A stretch of 64,000 nt of DNA from Arthrobacter agilis. GTDB taxonomy: Bacteria; Actinomycetota; Actinomycetes; Actinomycetales; Micrococcaceae. Shown here piece by piece: positions 15,055 to 23,562 of this stretch. Both the position numbers and the translations under genes were made by a program. How positions within the stretch are numbered: the stretch's first letter is position 1; each line of letters opens with the position of its first letter. The notes below the pieces were generated by a model, which searched no databases, was not told the origin of the DNA, and saw nothing but the letters and a program-made list of their open reading frames with translations. Location: the NCBI RefSeq assembly GCF_030816075.1, contig NZ_JAUSXO010000001.1, positions 2,356,001-2,420,000 of the forward strand, written 5' to 3'.

Positions 15055-17625
15055 TCAGTTCAGTGTGGCGAGGACCGCCGACCCCGCGTATCCGAGCTGG
15101 ACCCGGGCGTCGTCCGACACAGTGCCCGGTTTCGTCTGCTCCAGCCGGTCGAGGAACTTCTGCAGGGCACGGGCCGCATTGCCGGACTGGTCCCGCTCCA
15201 CGGCGCGCTGGGCCTGGTCGAGCGAAGCGCGCAGCTGCTGCGCGGCCGGGCCGGACACGCCGCCTCCTGCAACGGCCTGCTCCAGCTGTCGCTGCAGGGC
15301 GGGGAGCGCACCGGGCAGGAAGGCGTCCGGGACGGGCACGTCCGTGAAGTCGGTATCCGACGCCAGGTAGAAGCTGGTGTAGGCCGGCTGGTTGTAGGCC
15401 GTGTTCTGGCGGGCGATCTCCGCGCGGTACTGCGGATCGTGCATCAGGGTGTACAGCTTCCGGTCGGTCACCTCGGTGCTCATGAAGATCCGGATGGCGG
15501 AGCTGTCCGCCGTCCGGACGAGCAGCTCCTCGCGCCAGTCGCCGAGGACATCCGCAACGAGCGACGGGTTGCCCTTGGTGCCGTTGTTCGTCCGCGTGTC
15601 GGTCGCGGTGAGGAGGCGTCCGCGCCTCGCGTCGTCGATGGTGGTGGACTGGTTGGCCGTGCCGTTGACGAGCTGGGTGGTGCCATCGGCGGCCCACCGG
15701 ATGCTCATGTTCGTGCCCGGGCCGCTGCCCGGAAGGAGCTGTCCCGACGCCGAACGGAGCCCCACGGCCCAGTTCTCGATACCGCGGACCGAGGGATCGA
15801 TGTCACCGATCATGCCGCGGCCGGTGTCCTTGCCGGTGTAGCCGCCGAACAGGACCTCGCCGTTCGATGCGTCCCGCATGGCCCAGCCGTAGGGCGCACC
15901 CGTCGCACCCTCGTGCACGGAGAAGATCTCCTGGCCCGGGCGGTCGGGGTCGATGTCGGTGACGTGGATCGCGTCGCCGTGGCCCAGCTTCGCCTCCGTG
16001 CCGGGGGCGGCACTGCCGGCGGGGAGGGTGTCGAACGAGCTGTAGAGCAGCGAGCCGTCGTCGTCGATGGTGGCGCTGCCGTAGACGATCTCCTGCCGGC
16101 CGTCGCCGTCGACGTCCGCGGCACTCAGCGAGTGGAAGCCCTGCCCGGACAGCGCGCCGAACTCCTCGCTGCTGCCCCTGCCGCCGTGCGGGCCGTCGTT
16201 GAACGGGTTGGACATGGGCACGTGGCCCGAGTCGACGGCCCAGTCCTGGACGAGGTGCTCCCCGTCCCAGGTGTAGGCGACGACGTTGGCCCGCGTGTAG
16301 TAGCCCCGGGCGAAGACGGCCGACGGGTTCTCGCCGTCGAGATAGGCGACACCGGCCAGGAACCGGTCCACGCGATTGCCGGGCTCGATGCGCGCCATGG
16401 CGTAGTCCCCCCACAGCAGACCGTCGTCTCCCCGGCCCGGCTCGTAGGGGACGGTTTCGAGTTCGGCGCCGGTGGCTCCCTCGAACACGCTCAGGTATTC
16501 CGGGCCGTCGACGATGAAGCCCTCGAAGGCGCGGAGGTTGTTCCGCGCGCTCCGGGACGGGGCGTAGACGTCGATGAAGTAGTCCGCCATCGCGCGGGCA
16601 TCGGCGTCGGACAGCGGGTAGTCGTAGCGCTGCGCGATCCCGAAGGCCTCCTCGAGCGTGGCGGGCCAGTTCCCTGCAGCGACCTCGGGGTGGTCCTGCC
16701 AGTCCCTGAACATCCCGACGACGTGCTCGTAGTACCCGGCGGCACTCAATCGGTAGTCGTCCGTATCCGTGTAGCCGGCGGCGAGGTCGGCCTCCGGCAA
16801 CATCACGTAGCGCTCCGAGGTGATTGCACCGTCGGGTCCGTAGGTGGTCGTCTTCGTACCGGGCGCCGTCTTCAGCATCAGTTCGGACCGGCCGTCGCCG
16901 TCGAAGTCCGACACCATGAACTGCGTGTAGTGGGCGCCGGAACGGATGTTGACGCCGAGATCGATCCGGCTCAGCAGGCGCCCCTCCGCCGTGTAGGTGT
17001 CGATGTAGGTGTTGCCCGTGTAGCCGATCTGCGAGACGTCCTTCGAGTTCGAGGGATCCCACTTCACGAAGTACTCGTAGGCGCCGTCCCCGTCGACATC
17101 GCCGACGCTCATGTCGTTCGCCGCATAGGTGTAGGCCTCGCCCGTCGGCGTCACGCCGTCGGCCGGCCTGGTCAGCGGCAGGTCGGTGTACGCCTGCGTC
17201 CAGGGCGTGACCTCGGCACTCAGCTCCACCTCCACGCCGTTCACGACGGCGCCCACGCTGTACCGTGCAGCGGCGGCGGCCCCCTCCCCGGTCACGGCCG
17301 CATCGAGGTAGTTGGTGCTGTCCGTGACGGTGGCGACGGCTTCGCCGTTCCGGTAGACCGTGAAGTCCGTGCCCGTGAGGCCGTCCGACGTCGCGCCGGA
17401 CACCTCGCCGGCCTTGAGCCGCCAGCTGAGGAACACGCCCTGCGGCGTCGCGGCGGCCACCAGCCCCCGGTCCAGGTACTCCAGGTGCACTCCCCCGATC
17501 GGAGCGGTGTTGCCGGCCCCCTGGCCCTGCGCCATGGCGGGGACGGCGAGACCGCTGAGGGTGAGGAGGGTGCCCGTGGCGAGGGCGACGCAGGTTGAGA
17601 CCGCGGTTTTCTTGGCCGAACTCAT
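15055..17625 (-). CDS. Secreted rhamnogalacturonan lyase, PL11 family, with C-terminal FIMAH-like domain
   Basis: Extracellular enzyme of 856 residues that cleaves the rhamnogalacturonan-I backbone by beta-elimination. A Sec signal (MSSAKKTAVSTCVALATG, cleavage after AMA near residue 32) comes first, then a beta domain, then a propeller with repeated calcium-binding loops such as DVDGDGAYEY and DFDGDGRSE, and ADVDGDGRQE. This is the architecture of Bacillus YesW/YesX. The last 90 residues are helical and resemble a FIMAH domain. No LPXTG or membrane anchor was seen. The second of two adjacent ATGs was chosen for its seven-base spacing from AAAGGA. A promoter and a LacI-type operator lie directly upstream. 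Confidence 0.9.
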   Translation of the reverse strand: MSSAKKTAVSTCVALATGTLLTLSGLAVPAMAQGQGAGNTAPIGGVHLEYLDRGLVAAATPQGVFLSWRLKAGEVSGATSDGLTGTDFTVYRNGEAVATVTDSTNYLDAAVTGEGAAAAARYSVGAVVNGVEVELSAEVTPWTQAYTDLPLTRPADGVTPTGEAYTYAANDMSVGDVDGDGAYEYFVKWDPSNSKDVSQIGYTGNTYIDTYTAEGRLLSRIDLGVNIRSGAHYTQFMVSDFDGDGRSELMLKTAPGTKTTTYGPDGAITSERYVMLPEADLAAGYTDTDDYRLSAAGYYEHVVGMFRDWQDHPEVAAGNWPATLEEAFGIAQRYDYPLSDADARAMADYFIDVYAPSRSARNNLRAFEGFIVDGPEYLSVFEGATGAELETVPYEPGRGDDGLLWGDYAMARIEPGNRVDRFLAGVAYLDGENPSAVFARGYYTRANVVAYTWDGEHLVQDWAVDSGHVPMSNPFNDGPHGGRGSSEEFGALSGQGFHSLSAADVDGDGRQEIVYGSATIDDDGSLLYSSFDTLPAGSAAPGTEAKLGHGDAIHVTDIDPDRPGQEIFSVHEGATGAPYGWAMRDASNGEVLFGGYTGKDTGRGMIGDIDPSVRGIENWAVGLRSASGQLLPGSGPGTNMSIRWAADGTTQLVNGTANQSTTIDDARRGRLLTATDTRTNNGTKGNPSLVADVLGDWREELLVRTADSSAIRIFMSTEVTDRKLYTLMHDPQYRAEIARQNTAYNQPAYTSFYLASDTDFTDVPVPDAFLPGALPALQRQLEQAVAGGGVSGPAAQQLRASLDQAQRAVERDQSGNAARALQKFLDRLEQTKPGTVSDDARVQLGYAGSAVLATLN

Positions 17626-17642
17626 CATTGAATCCTTTGATT

Positions 17643-17656
17643 GGAAAACGCTTTCC
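17643..17656. promoter_or_regulatory. LacI-type operator upstream of the PL11 lyase
   Basis: GGAAAACGCTTTCC has perfect 5-bp arms. It begins six bases downstream of the lyase -10 box and so would cover the transcription start, the same arrangement as at the importer promoter. Confidence 0.7.
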
Positions 17657-17662
17657 TTCATC

Positions 17663-17691
17663 AACCTAGGATTCGGGGCCGCCCACGTCAA
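17663..17691 (-). promoter_or_regulatory. Sigma-70 promoter of the PL11 lyase
   Basis: On the minus strand TTGACG (17691-17686) and TAGGTT (17668-17663) are 17 bases apart. Confidence 0.65.
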
Positions 17692-17703
17692 GGCCCGGTG
17701 ACG

Positions 17704-17733
17704 AAAAAGGGAGCAGCCGGAGCTGCTCCCTTT
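17704..17733 (-). terminator. Intrinsic terminator of the mannitol operon
   Basis: A perfect 12-bp stem (AAAGGGAGCAGC with GCTGCTCCCTTT) and a 4-base loop lie 18 bases after the mtlD stop. On the minus strand the stem runs into a row of T residues, making this the clearest rho-independent terminator in the window. Confidence 0.85.
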
Positions 17734-17751
17734 CCCGTCCGATCGCTGCGA

Positions 17752-18906
17752 TCAGGCGTGATGGCCCGGCGCGTGCCGCGCGATGATCTCGCGTACCGAC
17801 CCGTACAGCGGGTGATCCGGCTCGAGACCCGTGATCGACGTCGTCGCCTCCCCCGGCTCCTGGGCCGCCAGGATCTCGGCGAGTGCCGCGACCTCGGGAT
17901 CGTCGGGCGCCGCGAAGGACAGCGCCGCCTGCATCGCCTCGAGCAGGGCGACGGGCTTCACCCCGGTTTCGGCCAGTTCGGCGGCCGGGCCGACGAACCG
18001 CTCGTGCCGGCTCAGCTTGCGCAGCGGTGCCCTGCCCACGCGCACCACCGTGTCCGGCAGGTGCTGGTTGGTGAAGCGGCGCAGGATCTTCTGCACGTAG
18101 GCCTCCTGCTCCGCGTCGTCGAACCCGTGCTTGGAGACCAGCAGCTGCTTCGTCTCCTCGAGCACGGCGCGGACCCGGGCAGCGATCTCCTCGTCGGCCA
18201 TGGCGTCGGCGATCTTCTCTACACCGGCGGCGTAACCGAAGTAGGCCGCCGACGCGTGACCCGTGTTCACCGTGAAGAGCTTCCGCTCGATGTACGGCTC
18301 GAGGTCGTCGACATACGTCGCCCCGGGGATCTCGGGCGCGTTGCCCTTGAACGGGGTGCGGTCGATGACCCACTCGAAGAAGGTCTCCACGGTGACGTCC
18401 AGTCCCTGCCCGGCCGCCTGGTTCGGGACGATCCGGTCCACTGCCGTGTTGGCGAAGACCGCCTTCGAGGCGAGGTCCAGCGCGGCGCCGTCGTAGGTCT
18501 GCTCGACCTCACGGTGCAGGATGTCCGTCGCGTTGATGGCGTTCTCGCAGGCCATGACCTGCAGGGGTGCCAACCCGTCACCGCGCCGGGCGATCCCCCG
18601 CGCGATGACCGGAGCCAGGAACTTCAGGACATTCGGTCCCACGGCCGTGGTGACGATGTCCGCGCTTCCGATCTCCGCGACGACGTCCTCCTCCTGCGAC
18701 CGTGAGTTGAGCGCCCGGTAGTTATCCACCGTCTTCACGGCCGGGTCCTCGCCGACCTCGTGGACGTCGTAGCTGGGCGTCGAAGCCAGCTGGTCGATCA
18801 GGGCGTCCGCGACGTCGGCGAAGACCACCTCGTACCCGGCCTCGTGGAGCAGGAGCCCCACGAAGCCGCGCCCGATGTTGCCCGCACCGAAATGTACTGC
18901 CTTCAC
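17752..18906 (-). CDS. mtlD: Mannitol-1-phosphate 5-dehydrogenase
   Basis: NAD-dependent oxidation of mannitol-1-phosphate to fructose-6-phosphate in the cytoplasm. At 384 residues it has normal MtlD length. The N-terminus holds the nucleotide-binding pattern KAVHFGAGNIGRGFVG; the middle has ACENAINATD and the catalytic stretch IVPNQAAGQGLDVTVE. The GTG start shares one base with the TAG stop of mtlA, so the two are tightly coupled. A strong intrinsic terminator follows. Confidence 0.96.
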   Translation of the reverse strand: MKAVHFGAGNIGRGFVGLLLHEAGYEVVFADVADALIDQLASTPSYDVHEVGEDPAVKTVDNYRALNSRSQEEDVVAEIGSADIVTTAVGPNVLKFLAPVIARGIARRGDGLAPLQVMACENAINATDILHREVEQTYDGAALDLASKAVFANTAVDRIVPNQAAGQGLDVTVETFFEWVIDRTPFKGNAPEIPGATYVDDLEPYIERKLFTVNTGHASAAYFGYAAGVEKIADAMADEEIAARVRAVLEETKQLLVSKHGFDDAEQEAYVQKILRRFTNQHLPDTVVRVGRAPLRKLSRHERFVGPAAELAETGVKPVALLEAMQAALSFAAPDDPEVAALAEILAAQEPGEATTSITGLEPDHPLYGSVREIIARHAPGHHA

Positions 18907-20885
18907 TAAGCATTGACCTTTCCGAAGAGCGCGAGGACTTCGTCCACCGTGGTCGCCTCGTCGAGCTTGGCGACCTGGTCCTTGTCGGAGAACACCCGGG
19001 CGATCGCGGACAGGATGGACAGGTGCTCGTTGTTCACGCCTGCGACGCCGACCACGAACTTCACCTGCTTGCCGTTCCAGTCGATGCCTTCGGGGTAGCG
19101 GACGATCGAGACGGCCGAGCGCTTGATGAGGTCCTTCGCGGCGTTGGTGCCGTGCGGGATGGCCAGGAAGTTGCCCATGTAGGTGGGCACGGACTTCTCG
19201 CGCTCGTGCATCGCCGCCACGTAGCTCGAGTCGACCGCACCGCGGTCGACCAGCAGGCGGCCGGCCTCGTTGATGGCGTCCTCCTGGGTGGTCGCCCTGC
19301 CGTCGAGCACGACGCTCTGCTCGGCGAGGACGTCGTTGGCACCGGTGCCTGCGCCGTCGACGTCGGCCTCGGCTGCCACGGCGGCCGGCGTCGGGTTCTT
19401 GGGATCGACCCCGCCCTCGGCTGCCGCACTGGCACGGACCAGTTCCACGATCTCGTCGTAGCGCGGGCTGTTCATGAAGTTGTCGACGGAGACGTGCGTC
19501 GCACTCTGCGTCAGGGGCTCGGCGCGGGCGGCGAGGTCCTGGTGCGTCACGACGACGTCGTAGTCGTCCTTCAGGTTGGCGATGGCGAGGTTGACGACCT
19601 TGACGTCCGGGAAGCCGGCCGCCCTGATCTTGTTGCGGAGTACCGACGCGCCCATGGCGGAGGAGCCCATGCCGGCGTCGCAGGCGAACACGATGTTGCG
19701 GATCGGGCCCGTGGTCGCCGACGTGGAGCGGAAGGTGCCGGCGACGGAGCTCTTCTTGCCCTTCATGGTCTCCATCCGGGAGGCAGCACCCGCGAGGTCG
19801 CCGTCCGCCTGGTTCTTGCCCGTCTTGAGGATCACGGAGGCGACGAGGAAGGAGACGGCGGTGGCGAGGACGACGGCGAGGACGACGCCGAAGTAGCTGT
19901 CACGGGCGGTCTGGGCGATCACGGCGATGATGGATCCGGGAGCCGCCGGGGCCACGAGGCCCGCGTTGGTGATGCTGAGCGTCGCGATGCCCGTCATGCC
20001 GCCGGCGATCGCGGCCAGGATCAGCAGCGGGCGCATGAGCACGTAGGGGAAGTAGATCTCGTGGATGCCACCGACGAAGTGGATGATGGCTGCGCCGGGG
20101 GCGGAGGCCTTGGCAGCACCCTTGCCGAAGAACATGTACGCGAGCAGGATGCCGAGGCCCGGGCCCGGGTTCGCCTCGAGCAGGAACAGGATGGACTTGC
20201 CCTGCTCCAGGGACTGCTGGACACCGAGCGGCGTCAGCACCCCGTGGTTGATCGCGTTGTTGAGGAAGAGCACCTTGGCGGGCTCGATGAAGATGCTGGT
20301 CAGCGGGAGCAGCCCGTTGTTGACGAGGAACTGCACCACGTTGCCGGCGGCCGTGCTGAAGCCCTGCACCAGCGGTGCGACGCCGTAGAAGCCGAGCATC
20401 GCCAGCAACGCGCCCCAGATGCCTGCGGAGAAGTTGTTGACGAGCATCTCGAAGCCGGGCCGGATCTTGCCGTCCCAGATCGCGTCGATCCGCTTCATGG
20501 TCCAGCCACCGAGGGGGCCCATGATCATGGCGCCGATGAACATCGGGATGCCGGCCCCGACGATGACACCCATCGTCGCGATCGCGCCGACGACGCCGCC
20601 TCGGACGTCGTAGACCATCCGGCCACCCGTGTAGGCGATCAGGAGGGGCAGCAGGTACGTGATCATGGGGCCCACGAGCCCCGTATTGGCCACCCCGTCG
20701 GTCTCACCGAATCCGCCGAGCTGCGGTACGGGCAGCCACCCCTTCTCGATGAAGAGCGCCGTGATGAGTCCCCAGGCGATGAAGGCGCCGATGTTGGGCA
20801 TGATCATCCCGGACAGGAACGTCCCGAATTTCTGCACGCGGACCCGGGCGCTGGTACCGGACCTCGCTTCTGTCTGAGTAGCCAC
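18906..20885 (-). CDS. mtlA: PTS mannitol transporter subunit IICBA
   Basis: Membrane permease that imports mannitol and phosphorylates it to mannitol-1-phosphate. The 659 residues hold an N-terminal IIC domain (about 1-350, starting KFGTFLSGMIMPNIGAFIAW), a IIB domain whose Cys lies in VFACDAGMGSSAMG, and a C-terminal IIA domain whose His lies in FLAIPHGTN. The full C-B-A fusion means only EI and HPr are needed from elsewhere; ptsI lies nearby. The start is GTG with AAGGA about seven bases before it. A 14-bp palindrome (CCGCAGCATTGCGG, 20906-20919) sits in the gap to the tetR gene. Confidence 0.96.
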   Translation of the reverse strand: MATQTEARSGTSARVRVQKFGTFLSGMIMPNIGAFIAWGLITALFIEKGWLPVPQLGGFGETDGVANTGLVGPMITYLLPLLIAYTGGRMVYDVRGGVVGAIATMGVIVGAGIPMFIGAMIMGPLGGWTMKRIDAIWDGKIRPGFEMLVNNFSAGIWGALLAMLGFYGVAPLVQGFSTAAGNVVQFLVNNGLLPLTSIFIEPAKVLFLNNAINHGVLTPLGVQQSLEQGKSILFLLEANPGPGLGILLAYMFFGKGAAKASAPGAAIIHFVGGIHEIYFPYVLMRPLLILAAIAGGMTGIATLSITNAGLVAPAAPGSIIAVIAQTARDSYFGVVLAVVLATAVSFLVASVILKTGKNQADGDLAGAASRMETMKGKKSSVAGTFRSTSATTGPIRNIVFACDAGMGSSAMGASVLRNKIRAAGFPDVKVVNLAIANLKDDYDVVVTHQDLAARAEPLTQSATHVSVDNFMNSPRYDEIVELVRASAAAEGGVDPKNPTPAAVAAEADVDGAGTGANDVLAEQSVVLDGRATTQEDAINEAGRLLVDRGAVDSSYVAAMHEREKSVPTYMGNFLAIPHGTNAAKDLIKRSAVSIVRYPEGIDWNGKQVKFVVGVAGVNNEHLSILSAIARVFSDKDQVAKLDEATTVDEVLALFGKVNA

Positions 20886-20944
20886 ATTCTTTCCTTACCG
20901 TCGTTCCGCAGCATTGCGGGGGGATGAATGCAGGTCGGGAAGCG

Positions 20945-21673
20945 TCAGCTTCCCGACCTGCTGGAGATGCGCTGGAGCCATTCGAGGAAGAGCTTGAGCT
21001 CCGAACTGGAGAGCTGGTCGGGGTGTGAGGACTGCAGTGCGGCGTTGAGCGCTATGGCGGCCACGACCACCGAGGGTGTCCCCTCCGTGTCCGTCGTCGG
21101 ATCGCCCTCGGAATCCGTCGCCACCGCCGAGATCACGGCTTCCCGCGTCATCGCCGAGAGCTCGAGGTTGCGCTTCGCCGCCGGTTCCGCGATCAGCATG
21201 AGCGTGACGCCGATGTTGGCGGCGAGAACGCTGCGCGCGGCTTCGTGCGGTGTCACCACGAGGCGTGCCGCCGCGGCTGCCCGCACCAGGACCTCCTCGA
21301 GGAAGGCCTCTGCGCTGGCCACCATCGATGGCCGGCGCTCGGGCCGGATGTTGCCGAACATGACCAGGTACAGATGCGGATGGTCGAGGCCGAACTGCAC
21401 GTGGTTGTCCCAGTGCATCCGGAGGTCCTCGACCGGCTGTCCCGACGTCGGGAGGTTCCTCTCGGCGTCGAGGTACTCGGAGAAGCCTTCGGCGACGACC
21501 GCGTCGAAGAGGCCCTCCTTGTCACCGAAGTGGTGGTAGAGGGTGGGTGCGGTGACGCGCGCAGCCTGGGTGATCTGCCGCGTCGAGACGGGTTCGCCGT
21601 TGGACTCCGCGAGCAGTGCCGCGGCGGCCCGGAGAAGCCTGGCCTTAGGCGTGGGTTCGCCTACTTTCTTCAT
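20945..21673 (-). CDS. TetR-family regulator of the mannitol operon
   Basis: A 242-residue repressor-type protein with an N-terminal TetR helix-turn-helix (about residues 10-60): RLLRAAAALLAE, then TRQITQAARVTAPTLYHHFGDKEGLF. The rest is the helical ligand domain. It is the first gene of a tetR-mtlA-mtlD unit, 59 bases ahead of mtlA, and divergent from ptsI. A palindrome in the shared gap lies between its own -35 and -10, so autoregulation is likely. Control of mannitol genes by a TetR protein is inferred from position only. TACGGT lies seven bases before the ATG, indicating leaderless translation. Confidence 0.88.
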   Translation of the reverse strand: MKKVGEPTPKARLLRAAAALLAESNGEPVSTRQITQAARVTAPTLYHHFGDKEGLFDAVVAEGFSEYLDAERNLPTSGQPVEDLRMHWDNHVQFGLDHPHLYLVMFGNIRPERRPSMVASAEAFLEEVLVRAAAAARLVVTPHEAARSVLAANIGVTLMLIAEPAAKRNLELSAMTREAVISAVATDSEGDPTTDTEGTPSVVVAAIALNAALQSSHPDQLSSSELKLFLEWLQRISSRSGS

Positions 21674-21680
21674 GGCTGCT

Positions 21681-21710
21681 ACCGTAGCACCTATAGCGCT
21701 GTTATATGAA
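21681..21710 (-). promoter_or_regulatory. Leaderless promoter of the tetR-mtlA-mtlD unit
   Basis: On the minus strand TTCATA (21710-21705) and TACGGT (21686-21681) are 18 bases apart, and TACGGT is seven bases before the ATG at 21673. Confidence 0.55.
21692..21706. promoter_or_regulatory. Palindromic operator in the tetR/ptsI gap
   Basis: TATAGCGCTGTTATA has TATA arms and ten of fifteen symmetric positions. It lies in the tetR spacer and also touches a possible TATATG -10 (21703-21708) for ptsI, so one regulator could control both directions. Confidence 0.5.
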
Positions 21711-21788
21711 CTGGGTCACACGAACTTCCTGCCGAAGGCGTCACAATGGAGGAAGACGAACCAACCGGCAAGGAAGCGAGGACGTTCA

Positions 21789-23474
21789 ATGGTGAATTTC
21801 GCAGGAGTCGGAGTCAGCCCGGGCCGCGTGATCGGTCCCGTACGCCACATGCCCTCCCCGGTCGGCGAACCGCCGGCAGGTGAACGCCATGAGACCCCCG
21901 ACGCACCCGAGCAGGCGGTGGCCGCCCTCAAGGTCGCCTCCAAGGCGGTCCAGGAGGAGCTCAAACGGAGGGCCGAGATCGCCAAGGGCGACGCCCGGGC
22001 CGTCCTGCAGGCGACCTCCCTCATGGCCGCCGATCCCATGCTGCTGAAATCCGCCACGAAACTCATCAACAACGGCACCTCCCCCGCCCGTGCGGTCTGG
22101 GAGGCAGGCGCATCCGTCGCCGAGATGCTCCACAACCTCGGCGGCTACATGGCGGAGCGCACCGCGGACGTGCTCGACGTCCGTTCCCGCATCGTCGCCG
22201 AGCTGCGCGGACTCCCCGCACCCGGCATCCCGTCGTCGGACGTACCCTTCATCCTGGTCGCCGAGGATCTCGCGCCGGCCGACACCGCCACCCTGGACCC
22301 GGCGATGGTCCTCGCCCTCGTCACCTCCGGCGGCGGTCCGCAGTCGCACACGGCGATCATCGCCCGCTCCCTGGGGCTGCCCGCCGTCGTGGCCGCCACG
22401 GGCGTCGAGGCGATCGACAGCGGGGCCCTCGTGTTCGTGGACGGAGCCGCCGGGACCCTCACCCTCGACCCGGGGGACGAGGAGGAGGCGGCAGCCGAGG
22501 CCTACCGGGCCGCCGCGGCGGCGCTCACGGTATTCGACGGCGTCGGCATCACCGCGGACGGGCACGAGGTCCCCCTGCTGGCCAACGTGGGCGGAGCGAA
22601 GGACGCCGTCAAGGCCGCCGAGGCCGGAGCGCAGGGCGTGGGCCTGCTCCGGACGGAGTTCTGCTTCCTCGAACGTGACACGGAGCCCACGGCGGAGGAG
22701 CAGATCGAGGCCTACAAGGGTGTCTTCGACGCCTTCCCCGGCAGGAAGGTGGTGGTGCGCACGCTCGACGCCGGCGCCGACAAGCCGCTGCCCTTCCTCA
22801 CCGACGCGTCCGAACCGAATCCGGCCCTCGGCGTCCGCGGCTACCGTACCGACCTGACCTCCCCCGGCGTCCTCGAACGCCAGCTCAAGGCCATCGCGGA
22901 CGCCGCGTCGCAGGCCACTGCGGACGTGTGGGTCATGGCCCCGATGATCTCGACCGCCGAGGAGGCCGCCGACTTCGCGAAGCTGTGCAGCAACGCGGGC
23001 CTGCAGACCCCCGGCGTCATGGTGGAGGTCCCGTCCGCGGCACTGATGGCCGAGGCGATCCTCGGGGAGGTGTCCTTCGCGAGTCTCGGCACGAACGACC
23101 TCACGCAGTACACGATGGCGGCGGACCGTCAGCTGGGCTCCCTCGCCGCCCTGAACAACTCCTGGCAGCCGGCGGTCCTCCGCATGGTGCGGCTGACCGT
23201 CGAGGGCTCGGCAGCCGAGGGTTCCGCGAAGCCCGTGGGAGTGTGCGGTGAGGCGGCCGCGGACCCCGCACTCGCCGTCGTCCTGGTGGGCCTCGGGGTG
23301 TCGACCCTCTCGATGACGCCACGCGCGCTCGCCGGCGTCGGAGCCGTCCTCAACAGTGTCACGCTCGCCGAGGCGCAGCGCATCGCAGGCATCGCTGTGG
23401 CCGCACCCACCGCCGCGGAGGCCAAGGCGCGTGCCCGCGCCGAACTGCCCGCACTCGAGGCGCTCGGACTGTAG
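21789..23474 (+). CDS. ptsI: Phosphoenolpyruvate-protein phosphotransferase (PTS enzyme I)
   Basis: Cytoplasmic enzyme I, 561 residues, which takes phosphate from PEP and passes it to HPr. The phosphorylated His is His187 in SGGGPQSHTAIIARS; the PEP-binding barrel shows GVGLLRTEFCFLER, FASLGTNDLTQYTMAADR and a C-terminal GVCGEAA. GAGG lies about seven bases before the ATG. It is divergent from the mannitol operon, which needs its product. The HPr gene often found after ptsI is not present in the window. Confidence 0.96.
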   Translation: MVNFAGVGVSPGRVIGPVRHMPSPVGEPPAGERHETPDAPEQAVAALKVASKAVQEELKRRAEIAKGDARAVLQATSLMAADPMLLKSATKLINNGTSPARAVWEAGASVAEMLHNLGGYMAERTADVLDVRSRIVAELRGLPAPGIPSSDVPFILVAEDLAPADTATLDPAMVLALVTSGGGPQSHTAIIARSLGLPAVVAATGVEAIDSGALVFVDGAAGTLTLDPGDEEEAAAEAYRAAAAALTVFDGVGITADGHEVPLLANVGGAKDAVKAAEAGAQGVGLLRTEFCFLERDTEPTAEEQIEAYKGVFDAFPGRKVVVRTLDAGADKPLPFLTDASEPNPALGVRGYRTDLTSPGVLERQLKAIADAASQATADVWVMAPMISTAEEAADFAKLCSNAGLQTPGVMVEVPSAALMAEAILGEVSFASLGTNDLTQYTMAADRQLGSLAALNNSWQPAVLRMVRLTVEGSAAEGSAKPVGVCGEAAADPALAVVLVGLGVSTLSMTPRALAGVGAVLNSVTLAEAQRIAGIAVAAPTAAEAKARARAELPALEALGL

Positions 23475-23505
23475 CGGGAGCGCCCGGCTCTCCCGGCCCG
23501 ACGAC

Positions 23506-23538
23506 GCCCCTGCCGGGCAGCCCCGGCGCGGTAGGGGC
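23506..23538. terminator. Hairpin between ptsI and the DUF6807 gene
   Basis: GCCCCTGCCG pairs with CGGTAGGGGC over ten positions (one wobble) around a 13-base loop. It lies between the two converging stop codons and could serve both strands. Confidence 0.45.
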
Positions 23539-23562
23539 GGGGAACGGGAGTGCTCGCCCTGC

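Noticed and set aside
13957-17598. A very long plus-strand open frame opposite the PL11 lyase
   Set aside because: It has the biased composition of a shadow frame in very GC-rich DNA, no domain and no ribosome site, and the minus strand encodes a clear secreted lyase.
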